DNA of 64,000 bases from Calliphora vicina (lineage: Eukaryota; Arthropoda; Insecta; Diptera; Calliphoridae), in assembly GCF_958450345.1 (NCBI RefSeq), contig NC_088780.1, forward strand, positions 24,401,167-24,465,166. The letters run 5' to 3'. Below, piece by piece: positions 44,895 through 55,914 of the stretch (the first letter of the stretch is position 1; the number at the start of each line of letters is the position of its first letter). A model generated the notes under the pieces. It was not told the DNA's origin. It saw only the letters and a list, made by a program, of their open reading frames with translations, and ran no database searches. The translations under genes were made by a program, and so were the position numbers.

Positions 44895-46830
44895 TATTAT
44901 ATAAATATAGGGATATATTCGATAAAAATATATTTAAAATTTAGTACTGTAGATAAAATTTTAATTAATCCTGCACACAGTGGGATATAGAACGTTTAAG
45001 TAGACATCAATTGATTTTGTTTGTTTTGTTTTAATGTTTTTAATTGAAGTAAAATTAGAACTGTATTTTTAATTTAACAAATTATTTATCCAAAATCAGG
45101 CTACCCTAGGTACAACTATATATTTTTTTAGCGTTTATTAGAATCGAAAACAAAACTATTTTTTTTTTTGAAATTTCGTTATAAAAAATGTTTGAATAAG
45201 TAAAATTTGGAATTTGAGATAAGCATGAAGGGTATTTTGGGTATCTAGCTATATTGGGTTAACGATGTTATGAAATTTCTATTTGCTATTTTCCCACAAT
45301 ACTCGAAATTTCAAATAAATTGAACAACGTCTAAACGTTATCAAATTCAGCTCACATTTTCAGCACTTGCTTTTTAGATGACGGAAAAAATTTTGGACCT
45401 TGGAAAAATAGAAATAGAGACCAATATAGGAGTCACCCTAATAGATATACATATGTGAGTATGTTTATTTGAAAGTATTTTATACACACATAGACTGTTT
45501 TTGAAAAGTTTACAAAATAACAAACAAAACATCATGTAGACTGAAAAATCAACACAATAAAATTGCATCGAATTTTTATACAAAAAAGGCAGGAAAATAC
45601 ATACAGCATAAAAATGTAAAAATGACAAATTTGCTAAAATTAAATGTTTTTCTCTATATAAAAACAGATGAGTTGAAGACTGAAATCGTTTAGTTCATTA
45701 AGGTTTTAAGGGCTTGCTATTATAATCTTAATGGAAATATGTATATGAAATTATTTAAAACCAGTAACTCTAAATTTAGGAAATAGATTGTAAATGTAAA
45801 TATATAAAAGTGTTTGATGCTGTTAAGTAATATTGCTAATGTGGAATCAAGATATGAGGGCAAAATAGTTTTAGGTATTCCATTTTAAATAAACTTTATT
45901 AATATTTTACTGTTTTAAAATTCTGTTTTATCCCTCAAAATTGATTTTATTTTTATATTTTTTTGTTAACTTTTAGCTGGTGTTACCAAATTGCCAAACT
46001 AAAATGTACATAATGGCCCAAAGATATGTTGATGTATGTGGTAAATTATGGAGCAATGTATTTTATTTAAACAATACATTAAACATTTTTCTGTAGACAC
46101 ACTTTTTGTGTGTTTTATTTTTCAACACACCAAAAAAAAGCTAAAATATTTCCAAAACTATAGTGCACCCTATAAAGTGGAAAATTTATTACTTGTACTA
46201 AATTTTTATATTTTATTTTGTCTAATATTTTAACATTTGAGTATTTTGTGTCGTGTGTCCTGTTTGAACCAGCAAACAACACAAATATTACTAGAAATTG
46301 TAACAAACATTGTTGTTGAAGGAAAGAAGAGTAGGAAGAATAAAATAGACAAACAAAAAAAAATTAACAAACGGAAATGACCAATTTGGTTTGTTTAGGT
46401 CGTTGCCACTTGAAAGTGCAATAAAAATAATAGTAATATCCAACTCATACATTTATATCTATGTTCATGTAAGTGTATATACTTGTATGTAAGTAAGTAT
46501 ACTTGCAACATGTCTTCAACAATTTCTGTATCTATACATATGTATGTATCTCTATGTAGTTTAAATCTCGTGTGTGTATATTTGTTAAAATATCGTTGTA
46601 GTAAACCTAAATTATTGTATAAAACGTTTAAAGTAGGAAATTTGTACAGTCTTAATATTTGTTAGATACATATGTAAGTGTATGTATTTGTACAGGTATT
46701 AGTGTATATATTCGCCAAAAAATACCCGACAGTTTTAATGGAAGAAATTTTCCACTTTATGCAGAGGAGGTAAATGTATACCTCTATATTACACTGTGTG
46801 TAATTTTTTAAGTCATGGAACTATAACCAA
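44895..46830. other. Non-coding spacer
   Basis: No gene recognised. CACCCTAATAGATATACAT at 45434 resembles the putative transposon end seen near 24511 and 31161, and the ~60 bp before it align with those before 24511. GTATGTAAGTAAGT/TATGTATGTATC tracts occur at 46480-46560. Confidence 0.45.
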
Positions 46831-47758
46831 ATACGGACACCACTACGTGATAAAAGTCAAAATCGCAAAAAACTCGAAATAAAGAAATAATTTTTTTAAA
46901 GCTGCCAAAAGTATGCTTTAGTTTATAATAATTTAAAAGTTTATGTCCCAAAACTCTTAATTCTTTAGTTTTTTCTTACTAACTTATATTGACCTACCTA
47001 AACGGTATTAAGAATCATTCCTACGAAGTTCATATGTTCTAGAAAGTTGTTTATTGAGATCTTAGGTACATTTTTGTAAATTTTTGTTTCCTTGAATTTT
47101 GAACGGTTTGCTACTAATGAACCTGAACAGGTAAAAAAAGGTAAAAAATCGAATTCTATAAAGTTTTTTGGGATTTTGATCTTGAAGGGTGCTGTGGCTT
47201 GGAGGGTGCTGTGGCTTAATTGGTTAGCGCGTTTGATCATTAATGGTATGGTATTTGTGGCTTGGGTTCGATTCCTAGCCGCTGCCAATCAACAACATCA
47301 GTTTATAATAATTATTAGTTTACTAATAACTAATATTTATCACAGCGCCCTCCTTCGTTGGTATAACACTAAAACGCCACCGAAGTAAAATAATAAAATA
47401 AAGGTTGTTGGCTTGACTAAGGCGCCATCTCACCACCAGAGGCGCTGCAACCTGCACTAATAACAATCATAACGCGCAATTGCAGAGTTGTTAAATAAAA
47501 GCTTTTCTTCTCCTTTCACCACCTTTTCCTCTACACTCTATCCCCTTTCCAAAGAAAGTAACACATTTATATATAGGCATAATTAAAATTAAATTAAAAG
47601 ATATGAGCCTGAGAAAATTATCACTTTTTTTCCTTCAAAAATGCCCCACCGAAGCCCCAAATCTTTTGGGACCCATAAAAAATGTGCATGACTTTGAGCA
47701 AAACTGGGAGACACGGTTCTTTTTTTTTTGGTCTATTATCACGTAGTGGTGTCCGTAT
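46831..47758. mobile_element. Terminal-inverted-repeat element carrying a SINE
   Basis: A perfect 23-bp inverted repeat bounds the element: it starts ATACGGACACCACTACGTGA at 46831 and the complement ends at 47758. A TA sits at both edges, so a TA target duplication (Tc1/mariner style) is possible. No transposase is visible. The interior contains a tRNA-derived SINE. Confidence 0.65.
47186..47500 (+). mobile_element. tRNA-derived SINE
   Basis: An RNA polymerase III promoter is visible: A box TGGCTTAATTGG (47212-47223) and B box GGTTCGATTCC (47265-47275), spaced as in a tRNA gene. A tRNA-unrelated body follows, and an A-rich segment AATAATAAAATAAAGG ends near 47404; the tail beyond that is uncertain. 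A 15-bp head segment, AGGGTGCTGTGGCTT, is duplicated (47186-47200 and 47203-47217). It does not fold as a complete tRNA, so it is not called a tRNA gene. Confidence 0.7.
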
Positions 47759-48083
47759 ATATTTATTTTTTTTTGTGTTGCACTGTGTTACCTTTCACCA
47801 ACAAAGTCACTTGTGCGTTATCTACATCAATTTGATAACAAAAACCGCAACCAAAACCCGATAGAGGATAGATTGAAAATAAAATAGATTAAATATAAAT
47901 TACTTGTTTTCAATCTTGAACAATATTTCGATATTAATTTTTTTGTAATTCTGTTTATTCGAAGAATTTGAGCCATATCACAGTTGTCTTTTTCGCATGA
48001 AACATGTTAGCGTATGAGTTATATTGATAAATCATAACAAGTATAATCAAGGCTAATTGCGAGTAACCAGTAAGACAAATAGG

Positions 48084-50631
48084 TATATGGGGCATTTCAT
48101 GTCAAGTGAACCAACTTTTGAAATCGATGTCTTCCGATCGGGATGAAATTTGCACCAAGGTTAGCTCTATTGGATAGTAACTCAGACACAATTTTTCAAC
48201 AACATCGGTCGAGAACTCTCTGAGTTATAGGGGGTAAAATTTTGACAATTTGGTCAAACAGGGGTTTTTTCTTATCCATGTAACTTATTACCTATTGTTC
48301 TTAGCAAAATGTGTCCCAAATAGTATAGATAGCTATTTCTTCGATCTTTCGAAAAAAAATATTTAAAAAAAAAATAAAAAATTTTTAATATTTTTTTTCC
48401 GAAATCAAAAACTTTTTTGACTTTTTTTTAAAATGGTTCCTTTTTTTTTTTTTTTTTCTTAAAATAAAGTTTAGATATTTTCCTTGAACACCTACTTGGT
48501 CGCTTAGTGGGATGCGAGTGGGATATCTATCAAAATAAATATTTTGTAACTCAAAACATAAAATTTTTGACTTTTTTTGCAAAATCAAAAAATTTGTTGA
48601 CTTTTTTTTTTCAAAATGGACCCTTTTTTAATCTTTTTTTTTTAGGTCAAACAAAAGCTTAGATATTATCCTTGAAGACCCTTTTGGTTGCTTAGTGGGA
48701 TGCGAGTGGGATATCTATCAAAATAAATATTTTTTAACTCAAGACTTACAATTTTTGACTTTTTTTTTGCAAATACGATTTTTTTTCCAAATGGGCCCTT
48801 TTTTTAAAATTTTTTTTGTAGTCAAAAGAAAGCTTAGGTCCATTCCTTTAAGATATTTTTAGTCCCTTAGTGGGATGCGAGTGGGATATCTATCAAAATA
48901 AATATTTTGTAACGCAAGACATACAATTTTTTAATTTTTTTTTGCAAAATCAAAATTTTTTTCCAATATGGGCCCTTTTTTAATTTTTTTTTTGCTCAAA
49001 AGAAAGCCTAGGTCCATTCCTTTAAGATATTTTTAGTCCCTTAGTGGGATGCGAGTGGGATATCTATCAAAATAAATGTTTTAACACAAAAATTGTATGT
49101 CTTGAGTTACAAAACATTTATTTTGATATATATCCCACTCGCATCCCACTAAGCGATCAAAACCATCTTAAAGGAATAGGCCTAAGCTTTCTTTATAGCA
49201 AAAAAAAAAAATTACAAAAAGGGCCCATTTTAAAAAAAAGTCAAAAAAGTTTTTGATTTTGCCAAAAAATCAAAAATTGTATATCTTGAGTTACAAAATA
49301 TTTATTTTGATAGATATCCCACTCGTATCCCACTAAGGGACCTAAAATATCTTAAAGGAATGGACCTAAGCTTTCTTTTGACTAAAAAAAAATTTTTAAA
49401 AAAGGGCCCATTTTGAAAAAAAATTCGAATTTGCAAAAAAAAAGTCAATAATTGAATGTCTTGAGTTACAACATTTTTATTTTAATAGATATCCTACTCA
49501 CATCTTCCTAAGTGACAAAATAGGTCTTAAAGGAAAAGACCTAAGCTTTCTTTTGAGCAAAAAAAAAATTTTAAAAAAAAGTCCCATATTGGAAAAAAAT
49601 TTCGATTTTGCAAAAAAAAATTAAAAAATTGTTACAAAATATTTATTTTGATAGATATCCCACTCGCATCCCACCAAGGGACTAAAAATATCTTAAAGGA
49701 ATGGACCTAGGCTTTCTTTTGAGCAAAAAAAAAATTAAAAAAGGGCCCATATTGGAAAAAAATTTTGATTTTGCAAAAAAAAATTAAAAAATTGTATGTC
49801 TTGCGTTACAAAATATTTATTTTGATAGATATCCCACTCGCATCCCACTAAGGGACTAAAAATATCTTAAAGGAATGGACCTAAGCTTTCTTTTGACTAC
49901 AAAAAAAATTTTAAAAAAAGGGCCCATTTGGAAAAAAATCGTATTTGCAAAAAAAAAGTCAAAAATTGTAAGTCTTGAGTTAAAAAATATTTATTTTGAT
50001 AGATATCCCACTCGCATCCCACTAAGCGACCAAAAGGGTCTTCAAGGATAATATCTAAGCTTTTGTTTGACCTAAAAAAAAAGATTAAAAAAGGGTCCAT
50101 TTTGAAAAAAAAAAAAGTCAACAAAGTTTTTGATTTTGCAAAAAAAGTCAAAAATTTTATGTTTTGAGTTACAAAATATTTATTTTGATAGATATCCCAC
50201 TCGCATCCCACTAAGCGACCAAGTAGGTGTTCAAGGAAAATATCTAAACTTTATTTTAAGAAAAAAAAAAAAAAGGACCCATTTTAAAAAAAAGTCAAAA
50301 AAGTTTTTGATTTCGGAAAAAAAATATTAAAAATTTTTTATTTTTTTTTTAAATATTTTTTTTCGAAAGATCGAAGAAATAGCTATCTATACTATTTGGG
50401 ACACATTTTGCTAAGAACAATAGGTAATAAGTTACATGGATAAGAAAAAACCCCTGTTTGACCAAATTGTCAAAATTTTACCCCCTATAACTCAGAGTGT
50501 TCTCGACCGATGTTGTTGAAAAATTGTGTCTGAGTTACTATCCAACAGAGCTAACCTTGGTGCAAATTTCATTCCGATCGGAAGACATCGATTTCAAAAG
50601 TTGGTTCACTTGACATGAAATGCCCCATATA
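48084..50631. mobile_element. Foldback (FB-like) element, 2.55 kb
   Basis: Two inverted arms of about 1 kb (48084 to about 49080 and about 49637 to 50631) around a ~560-bp centre. The outermost ~190 bp of the arms (starting TATATGGGGCATTTCATGTC) differ by only about three bases. Each arm has a unique outer part (~400 bp) followed by four ~175-bp direct repeats. The centre holds three more repeats in right-arm orientation. It has no coding capacity. The layout (long inverted arms, internal tandem repeats, short spacer) is that of Drosophila FB elements. A TA at both edges is the only candidate target duplication. Confidence 0.85.
48490..50225. repeat. ~175-bp repeat units in inverted arrays
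   Basis: The marker CTTAGTGGGATGCGAGTGGG occurs in the plus direction at about 48502, 48691, 48866 and 49040. Its complement ends near 49155, 49337, 49513, 49679, 49853, 50027 and 50215. Each unit continues with ATATCTATCAAAATAAATAT, poly-T and GGGCCC-type blocks and CTTAGGTCCATTCC. Open frames here that repeat GCEWDIYQNKYF are shadows of these units. Asymmetry is 4 versus 7 units. Confidence 0.85.
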
Positions 50632-51309
50632 TGTACATGAGAGGACCAAGTATACTCCCTTGGGGAACTCCTGCTGCTATTTTTCTTGAGTCTGAGATGA
50701 GGATTTATACTTTACTACAAATAAGCGATATAATAAATAATTTCGAAGAAACTTGTGGATGTTTTGGGGTAACAAGGTAAAAGCCCACCATTCCAGACTT
50801 TGTGAAAGGCTTGAGAAATGTCTATGAAGAGTGATGCGCAGTAGTGTTCGTTCCCAAAAGCCACACAGATAAGAGTAACTATGCAAACAACCTAATCCTT
50901 TCGGAATCCAAACTGATGAACTAGAATTTTGTGGTAGTCGTTCAGATATAAGGTCAATACGTTTAAAAATAATTTCCCAAGGACTTTGATAAAATTGACA
51001 GAAGGTTTATCGGTCGATAAGATGACACTTGGCTAGCGTCAATGTTGCATATACGCAACATCCTGTAGCTCTTGAACCAGGACTCCTAGGACATAGAGAT
51101 TTGTATCAGTTGATATTGAGATCAACTCTATCTTATATGTCAACTCAAAAAAATTTTAGCAACGCCCATTTTAATTCGGTCATGAAAACAAGGTCTTCAG
51201 TAGCTAGTAAAGTTATGCCTGAGCTAGAAATATTAGGCGTAAACACTCTTTCGAGGTGATCGCTAAAAACTTCGGATTTATCATTATGAGACCTAGTCCA
51301 ATCGATATA

Positions 51310-51485
51310 TCTAGTTGGGTTTTTAAATTCCATAATTGACAAATTGACTTTCACCAGTATAAAACTCTTAAAAATGTTGGAATCTAAATAAAATTCAACT
51401 GAAAAAAGTTTCATACATGTATATGTAAATAAATCACAGGACCCTATTTAATAAAAATCGGTACATAATTTGTACCGAAAATAAA
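51310..51485 (+). mobile_element. DINE-like family B, degenerate fragment
   Basis: Resembles the family B centre: AAAACTCTTAAAAATGTTGG, AAATAAAATTCAACTGA, AAATCACAGGACCCTATTTA and ATCGGTACATAATTTG. The ends are lost. Confidence 0.45.
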
Positions 51486-52282
51486 TTACTGGCATTATAA
51501 AAGAAAAATGTTTTTGTGGCCGTTTTTTGCACTTTTTGGATTTTTGATTAATATTTAAAAATCAAATTTCAGCAACTTCGGATAACGTTTAGATTTTGGA
51601 AATTTTTCCAGTTTTTGCTCAAAGTAGCAATCATAGAGAACATAGAGCGGAAACTCGAAACTCAAACAAAAAAATTACTCAAAAAAGTTACACATACAGT
51701 GTTGTTTTTGTTTTCACATAGTTTTTTCTACTAATACATTCTCACCACTTAGGTTTCTGACAACTGAGTTAGGTCTTTGACAGCAGAGTTTCCGCTCTAT
51801 GTCTATTCTCTATGGTAGGAATATTTTAAAAAGAATAATAAACAAAATAATAGTTGAAAAAAAAATCAATTAATAATTGTTTTTTATTTAAGTTTTAGAA
51901 TACATATAAACATTGAAGAATATGATTAACGTGTCACTGATATCTTATTAAATTTTATGGAATTTTTCTTCAAAATTGACAATTAGCCTTTTTACTTTTC
52001 GTATATGTATTTACGTGTTTCAAGATTCCAGATATCTATGTTAAATTGTGATACACAATGTCTTCAAGTGTTTCTCAGCATATGCCTCCGCAAGATCTTA
52101 CGGATTTTCTGGCCTGTTTAAATAAGAAAAGCCTATTAAAATAAGAAAACCAGATGATGACATTGTCAAGAAAAGCTTAGATTGGAATACGAAGGGAAGC
52201 AGACGAGTTGTTAGTCCTTATTATGACCCCATGTACCCTCGGGGAGTGAAAGGAACATTCATATAAATATAAGTTAAATTGT
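51486..52282. other. Spacer with a possible RTE-type LINE scrap
   Basis: Plus strand at about 52150-52215 reads PDDDIVKKSLDWNTKGSRR, which resembles the C-terminus of RTE-type LINEs (ALxWNPQGxRxRGRP). It is too short for a firm call. The rest shows nothing recognisable. Confidence 0.3.
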
Positions 52283-52286
52283 TTAA

Positions 52287-53473
52287 CCCATTCCTGCCTA
52301 ATGGGTATTTAAATACCCAAAAAAGTGACGACAGTAAAAAAAATCTAGCGAGAGCCATATTATAGATTATGACTTCAACTTGCGTTTTTATTTAGAAGAA
52401 GAGATTGATTAGCCCAGAAAAAATTAAAAAAATATTTTTTTAACTTTTTGACTTTATCTTCCGTATAGATAAAATGGTGATCTTTTTCTATGTCGGAAAA
52501 TTCTCGGGAAAAGCGTTGCCAAATAAAGGAAAATGCGAAAAACCAAAAACACACGGCGGATTTAGATAGCTTTAACATCCCATCTATAATGTAAAAAAGT
52601 AAAAAGTAGTTTGTAAACACACTTGCTCCACACACTGTGTATAATGTAAATGGGTATTTAAATAAAAAGCAAATTTGTATTTTTTTATTTATTTAATTAA
52701 AATTATAAATTATTTAGCCTTTAAAACTTTAGATTTATCTGGAGCTGCTCCATTGTGGTAGTGCTGGATGTAAATTCACCTGGCACTTCCATATTCCATA
52801 TTCGGTTTTCCATTGTAATGTGGACAACGATGACGAGTGGATAATTTTCCGATTAAATGATCAATGCGATCATACCTAAGCCCCATTTATGCCCCGGAAG
52901 TCAGCATTTTCCCGGGATTTTAATGATTTGATTTCACCATACCTCTACTGGGAAATCAAATTGCGACATTTGGGACCAATTTTGCGAGTCAGATTGTGTT
53001 CGTCGTGCAACAATTGCACATTGTCATTTAATTTCAAATTGTCACTAATGACATCGATATCATCAGGTGGAATTATATTGATATCAACAGTATCTGGTTG
53101 TTCGCCAAAAAATGTTCTTCTGCATCAGACCAATTTTCAATAATGTCTTGCAATTCGGCAGTAGTAAGGATTTTCTGATGACGAATCATTTTTATAAATG
53201 ATTTGTTTTACGCCTATCCAATTTTTCACTTTTTATAGTTATATTGTTTGCTTTTTTACACAGAGATACACTTTTACAATTTGCTTTACTAAGATAACTA
53301 TTTTTAAAATATTAAAAAAAATATCTCTTTAAAGCCTGTTTCCTGTCCTATCCCGGGTATGTAACGAGGTAAAATTTTTGTTTCACTCCAAACAACTTTT
53401 ACGAGCCACCAGGTACATTTTTAAAAATTTAGTTAAAATCGTACGAGCGGATCTATGGTCAGGCATTAATGGG
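52287..53473. mobile_element. piggyBac-like element with internally deleted transposase
   Basis: 1187 bp between TTAA at 52283-52286 and TTAA at 53474-53477. The left end CCCATTCCTGCCTAA is followed by a perfect 18-bp palindrome TGGGTATTTAAATACCCA (52302-52319); the right end is the complement of CCCATTAATGCCTGACCATA. The transposase is antisense and keeps only its two ends. This is the structure of a non-autonomous derivative made by internal deletion. Confidence 0.8.
52730..53189 (-). pseudogene. piggyBac-like transposase, N- and C-terminal parts fused
   Basis: Minus strand starts with an ATG at 53189 (MIRHQKILTTAELQDIIENW), and continues after a frameshift with TVDINIIPPDDIDVISDN, an acidic N-terminal region typical of piggyBac transposases (PPDxDxxTDEE). 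By about 52870 it has jumped to LRYDRIDHLIGKLSTRHRCP, which is C-terminal (RxDxxxHxP...RxRCxxC). The catalytic DDD core is missing. Stops are present, and the product would be inactive. Confidence 0.65.
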
Positions 53474-53477
53474 TTAA

Positions 53478-55914
53478 CTAGGTAACCTATTATTCCAAGA
53501 ACTGCAGGATACTACAACACATTTACATGTAAAATTGTTTTTAGCATTTTAACGTATGGCACGCTCTGTTGTCTATGTGTGTATGTCTGTCTGTATTAAA
53601 GTATAAAAATCTATTAAGGTTTATAGACCATGTCCAATAAACTATAGCTTAATACCATGGGCATTATAAGTTTATTAAGGTGTTTACGACGCCTCCTCCC
53701 CCCATTAATGTATGTATATTAGATTGTTTTAAGCATTTGGAGATTATAAATCAATTTTATATGGAGTTGATTTAAAATAGAACACAAATGGCGAAATAAC
53801 ACAAATATACAAAAAAATATTTCTTATTTCAGGATGATTTTCTTTTACTAAAATTCACCAAACTGGGAAAAATAAAAATTTTCTTTGTTATGGGCCATCC
53901 TACCACACTGTGACACATTTCAATTAAATTATCTGGGTTTTTAGGACCTGCATATGATAGGAGACTATAGTTGGAGTGTCGTGAGGGATACAAATGAAAA
54001 TGTTTATAAAAACAGAATTTAGAAACGGCCATTTTTATAACTATTATTTTATTTAGAATTATAACACCAATATAGCTGATACTTTAAAAATAAATTTGAA
54101 CCATCCATAGCCCCGCCATTTCTAAAGAACCAGAAAGAAAAAGGTCGAGCAAAATTAAAAAAAAAAATTAATCAATAAACCTAAATATCTTTTCAATTAA
54201 TAGAGATAACCTACACAACGACAAGCATTTTTTGTAAATCTTCTGATGGACTATTTTTATTCTAAACTTCAGCTCATTCGGATCAAAAATGGATTTTTAT
54301 CGATTTTTTTTTAAAATTTAAGACCGGAAGTGACCAAATTTGCGGGTCACGCACTGGTCTCCATTAGCTCTAGAATGCTGAACAAACATGAATCAACTCG
54401 AAAACACCTCAGTTCCAACCATATGATATTTCGTAACAATATCTCCAATATTTCGTAACAATATCTCCAATAGATGATTACCCAATCATTTGAAATAAAG
54501 TTTCTAAACCACTGTGCACTGTTCCGTTTTATGTTTTTGTTTAAATTTTAATGTTATTTTCAGTAAGAAAGAATTCTTACTAAATATCCCACAAGCTAAA
54601 AGTTTTGGATTAAACAAAAACCTGGTAGAATAGTGTAATTAACAGCAGTATATCGATTGGGATAAATGAAAATAAAATCTCTTTAAAATGTCAAATATTA
54701 AAAAGGACTTAAAACCAATATACAAAATTCAATATATATTTAAACGAGCTATTAAATAAGCTAAATATAGCTCTTTTTAGTATATTTTTATTTTTAGTTT
54801 TAATTAAACAAAATATTTCCCTTTTTACAAGTTTTTTCAATCAAAGACATTTTAACATATTTATGATTTTATAAAATAAATTTTTTTATTAAATTCAAAA
54901 TTCTAAATATTTTATTTATAACAATTTTAACAATTAGTTTGCATAAATATGTTTTTAATTAACATTGTTCTATAATTAAATTCAATTTTAAAATTTTTAA
55001 TAAAATACAATAGCAATCAGCAAACAATAATTAAATGTTTACAATATTTTTTTGTTGTTTAATTTTATTTATAACTTTGTGTTTAATTTTGATGGCATTT
55101 CTCTGTATAATTAATTTATTTCTATGCTTTTAAAAGCAACTTTTATAAAATAATTTTATATGGAAATTCTTTTTTTAAGTAAACTTTTTCTTGTTCAAAG
55201 AAATAAACAAAATTACAGGAAACTTACAAGATTTTTGTATATATACATATATATTTCGTTTAATTTGCTTGTTACCTGCCACATTATGTAGCACCACAAT
55301 TTAGAACAACAACTAACTAACCACCCAACTTATTTAACAAAGTCAACAACTCTACAATATCAGTAAAGTACAAAATATGTAACAACATTTTCTTTTTGCT
55401 TTGTTTTTGTTTTTTTTTATTTGCATAATTTTCAGTCCAAAAAGCAAGTGTACAGTACAATTTTTGAAAACCTTTTTGCTTTCTGCTCCTCCAGCAAAAC
55501 TAAAAGAAAAGTTTTTGTTTCAATTCGCAACTATAAAGCAAAACAACAAGCCAACACTAAAATGGCCAAATAACTAGTATAAAAATGTCAAAGTGGAGAA
55601 GTGGAGGAAAAAGGAAACACAAACAAATAATAAAAGAATAAAAAATAAAACACACTGCCATTAACAAAGTAAACAATTAAAGACATTTTGTCATGCTTTG
55701 TTGTTTTGACGGGCTTATTAAATTTTCGTTGGGCCAATAGAATTTTGGCATAAGTAGGAAAAAATAAATTAAAATATAATGAATTACCTATTGATATGAG
55801 TTTAGTACTGGGGTTGTGGGTTGTCATGCGAATAATCGAGGAAAAAATAATTTTTATTCGAATGAATAAAATTTTTCAGTTTAGAATACAAAATTATTCG
55901 AATAATCGAATAAA
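53478..55914. other. Long non-coding spacer
   Basis: No gene recognised. A 22-bp tandem duplication of ATATTTCGTAACAATATCTC-CA lies near 54425-54468. Intron-like AAC and TTG tracts at 55270-55560. The open frame at 55588-55827 has no motif. Confidence 0.45.

Larger units (their letters stand above)
47990..51330 (-). pseudogene. Jockey-like reverse transcriptase, split by a foldback element
   Basis: On the minus strand from 51330 down: SEVFSDHLERVFTPN (about 51285-51230), KVLGKLFLNVLT (near 50985-50945), HQFGFRKGL (near 50920-50895), SLFIDISQAFHKVWNGG (near 50835-50785) and IAAGVPQGSILGPLMY (50680-50635). These are consecutive Jockey-clade reverse transcriptase motifs in the right order. Coding stops at 50632 where the foldback begins. 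On its other side, 48083-47990 continues in the same orientation with a decayed stretch at the place where the ADDT catalytic motif should follow. Frameshifts are present throughout. Confidence 0.7.

Noticed and set aside
47203..47285. Functional tRNA gene
   Set aside because: A and B boxes are good but the acceptor stem and anticodon arm do not pair, and a SINE body follows.
49897..50211. 104-residue open frame with repeated GCEWDIYQNKYF, looking like a repeat protein
   Set aside because: It is the translation of the ~175-bp repeat units of the foldback element; poly-T tracts and inverted copies make coding implausible.
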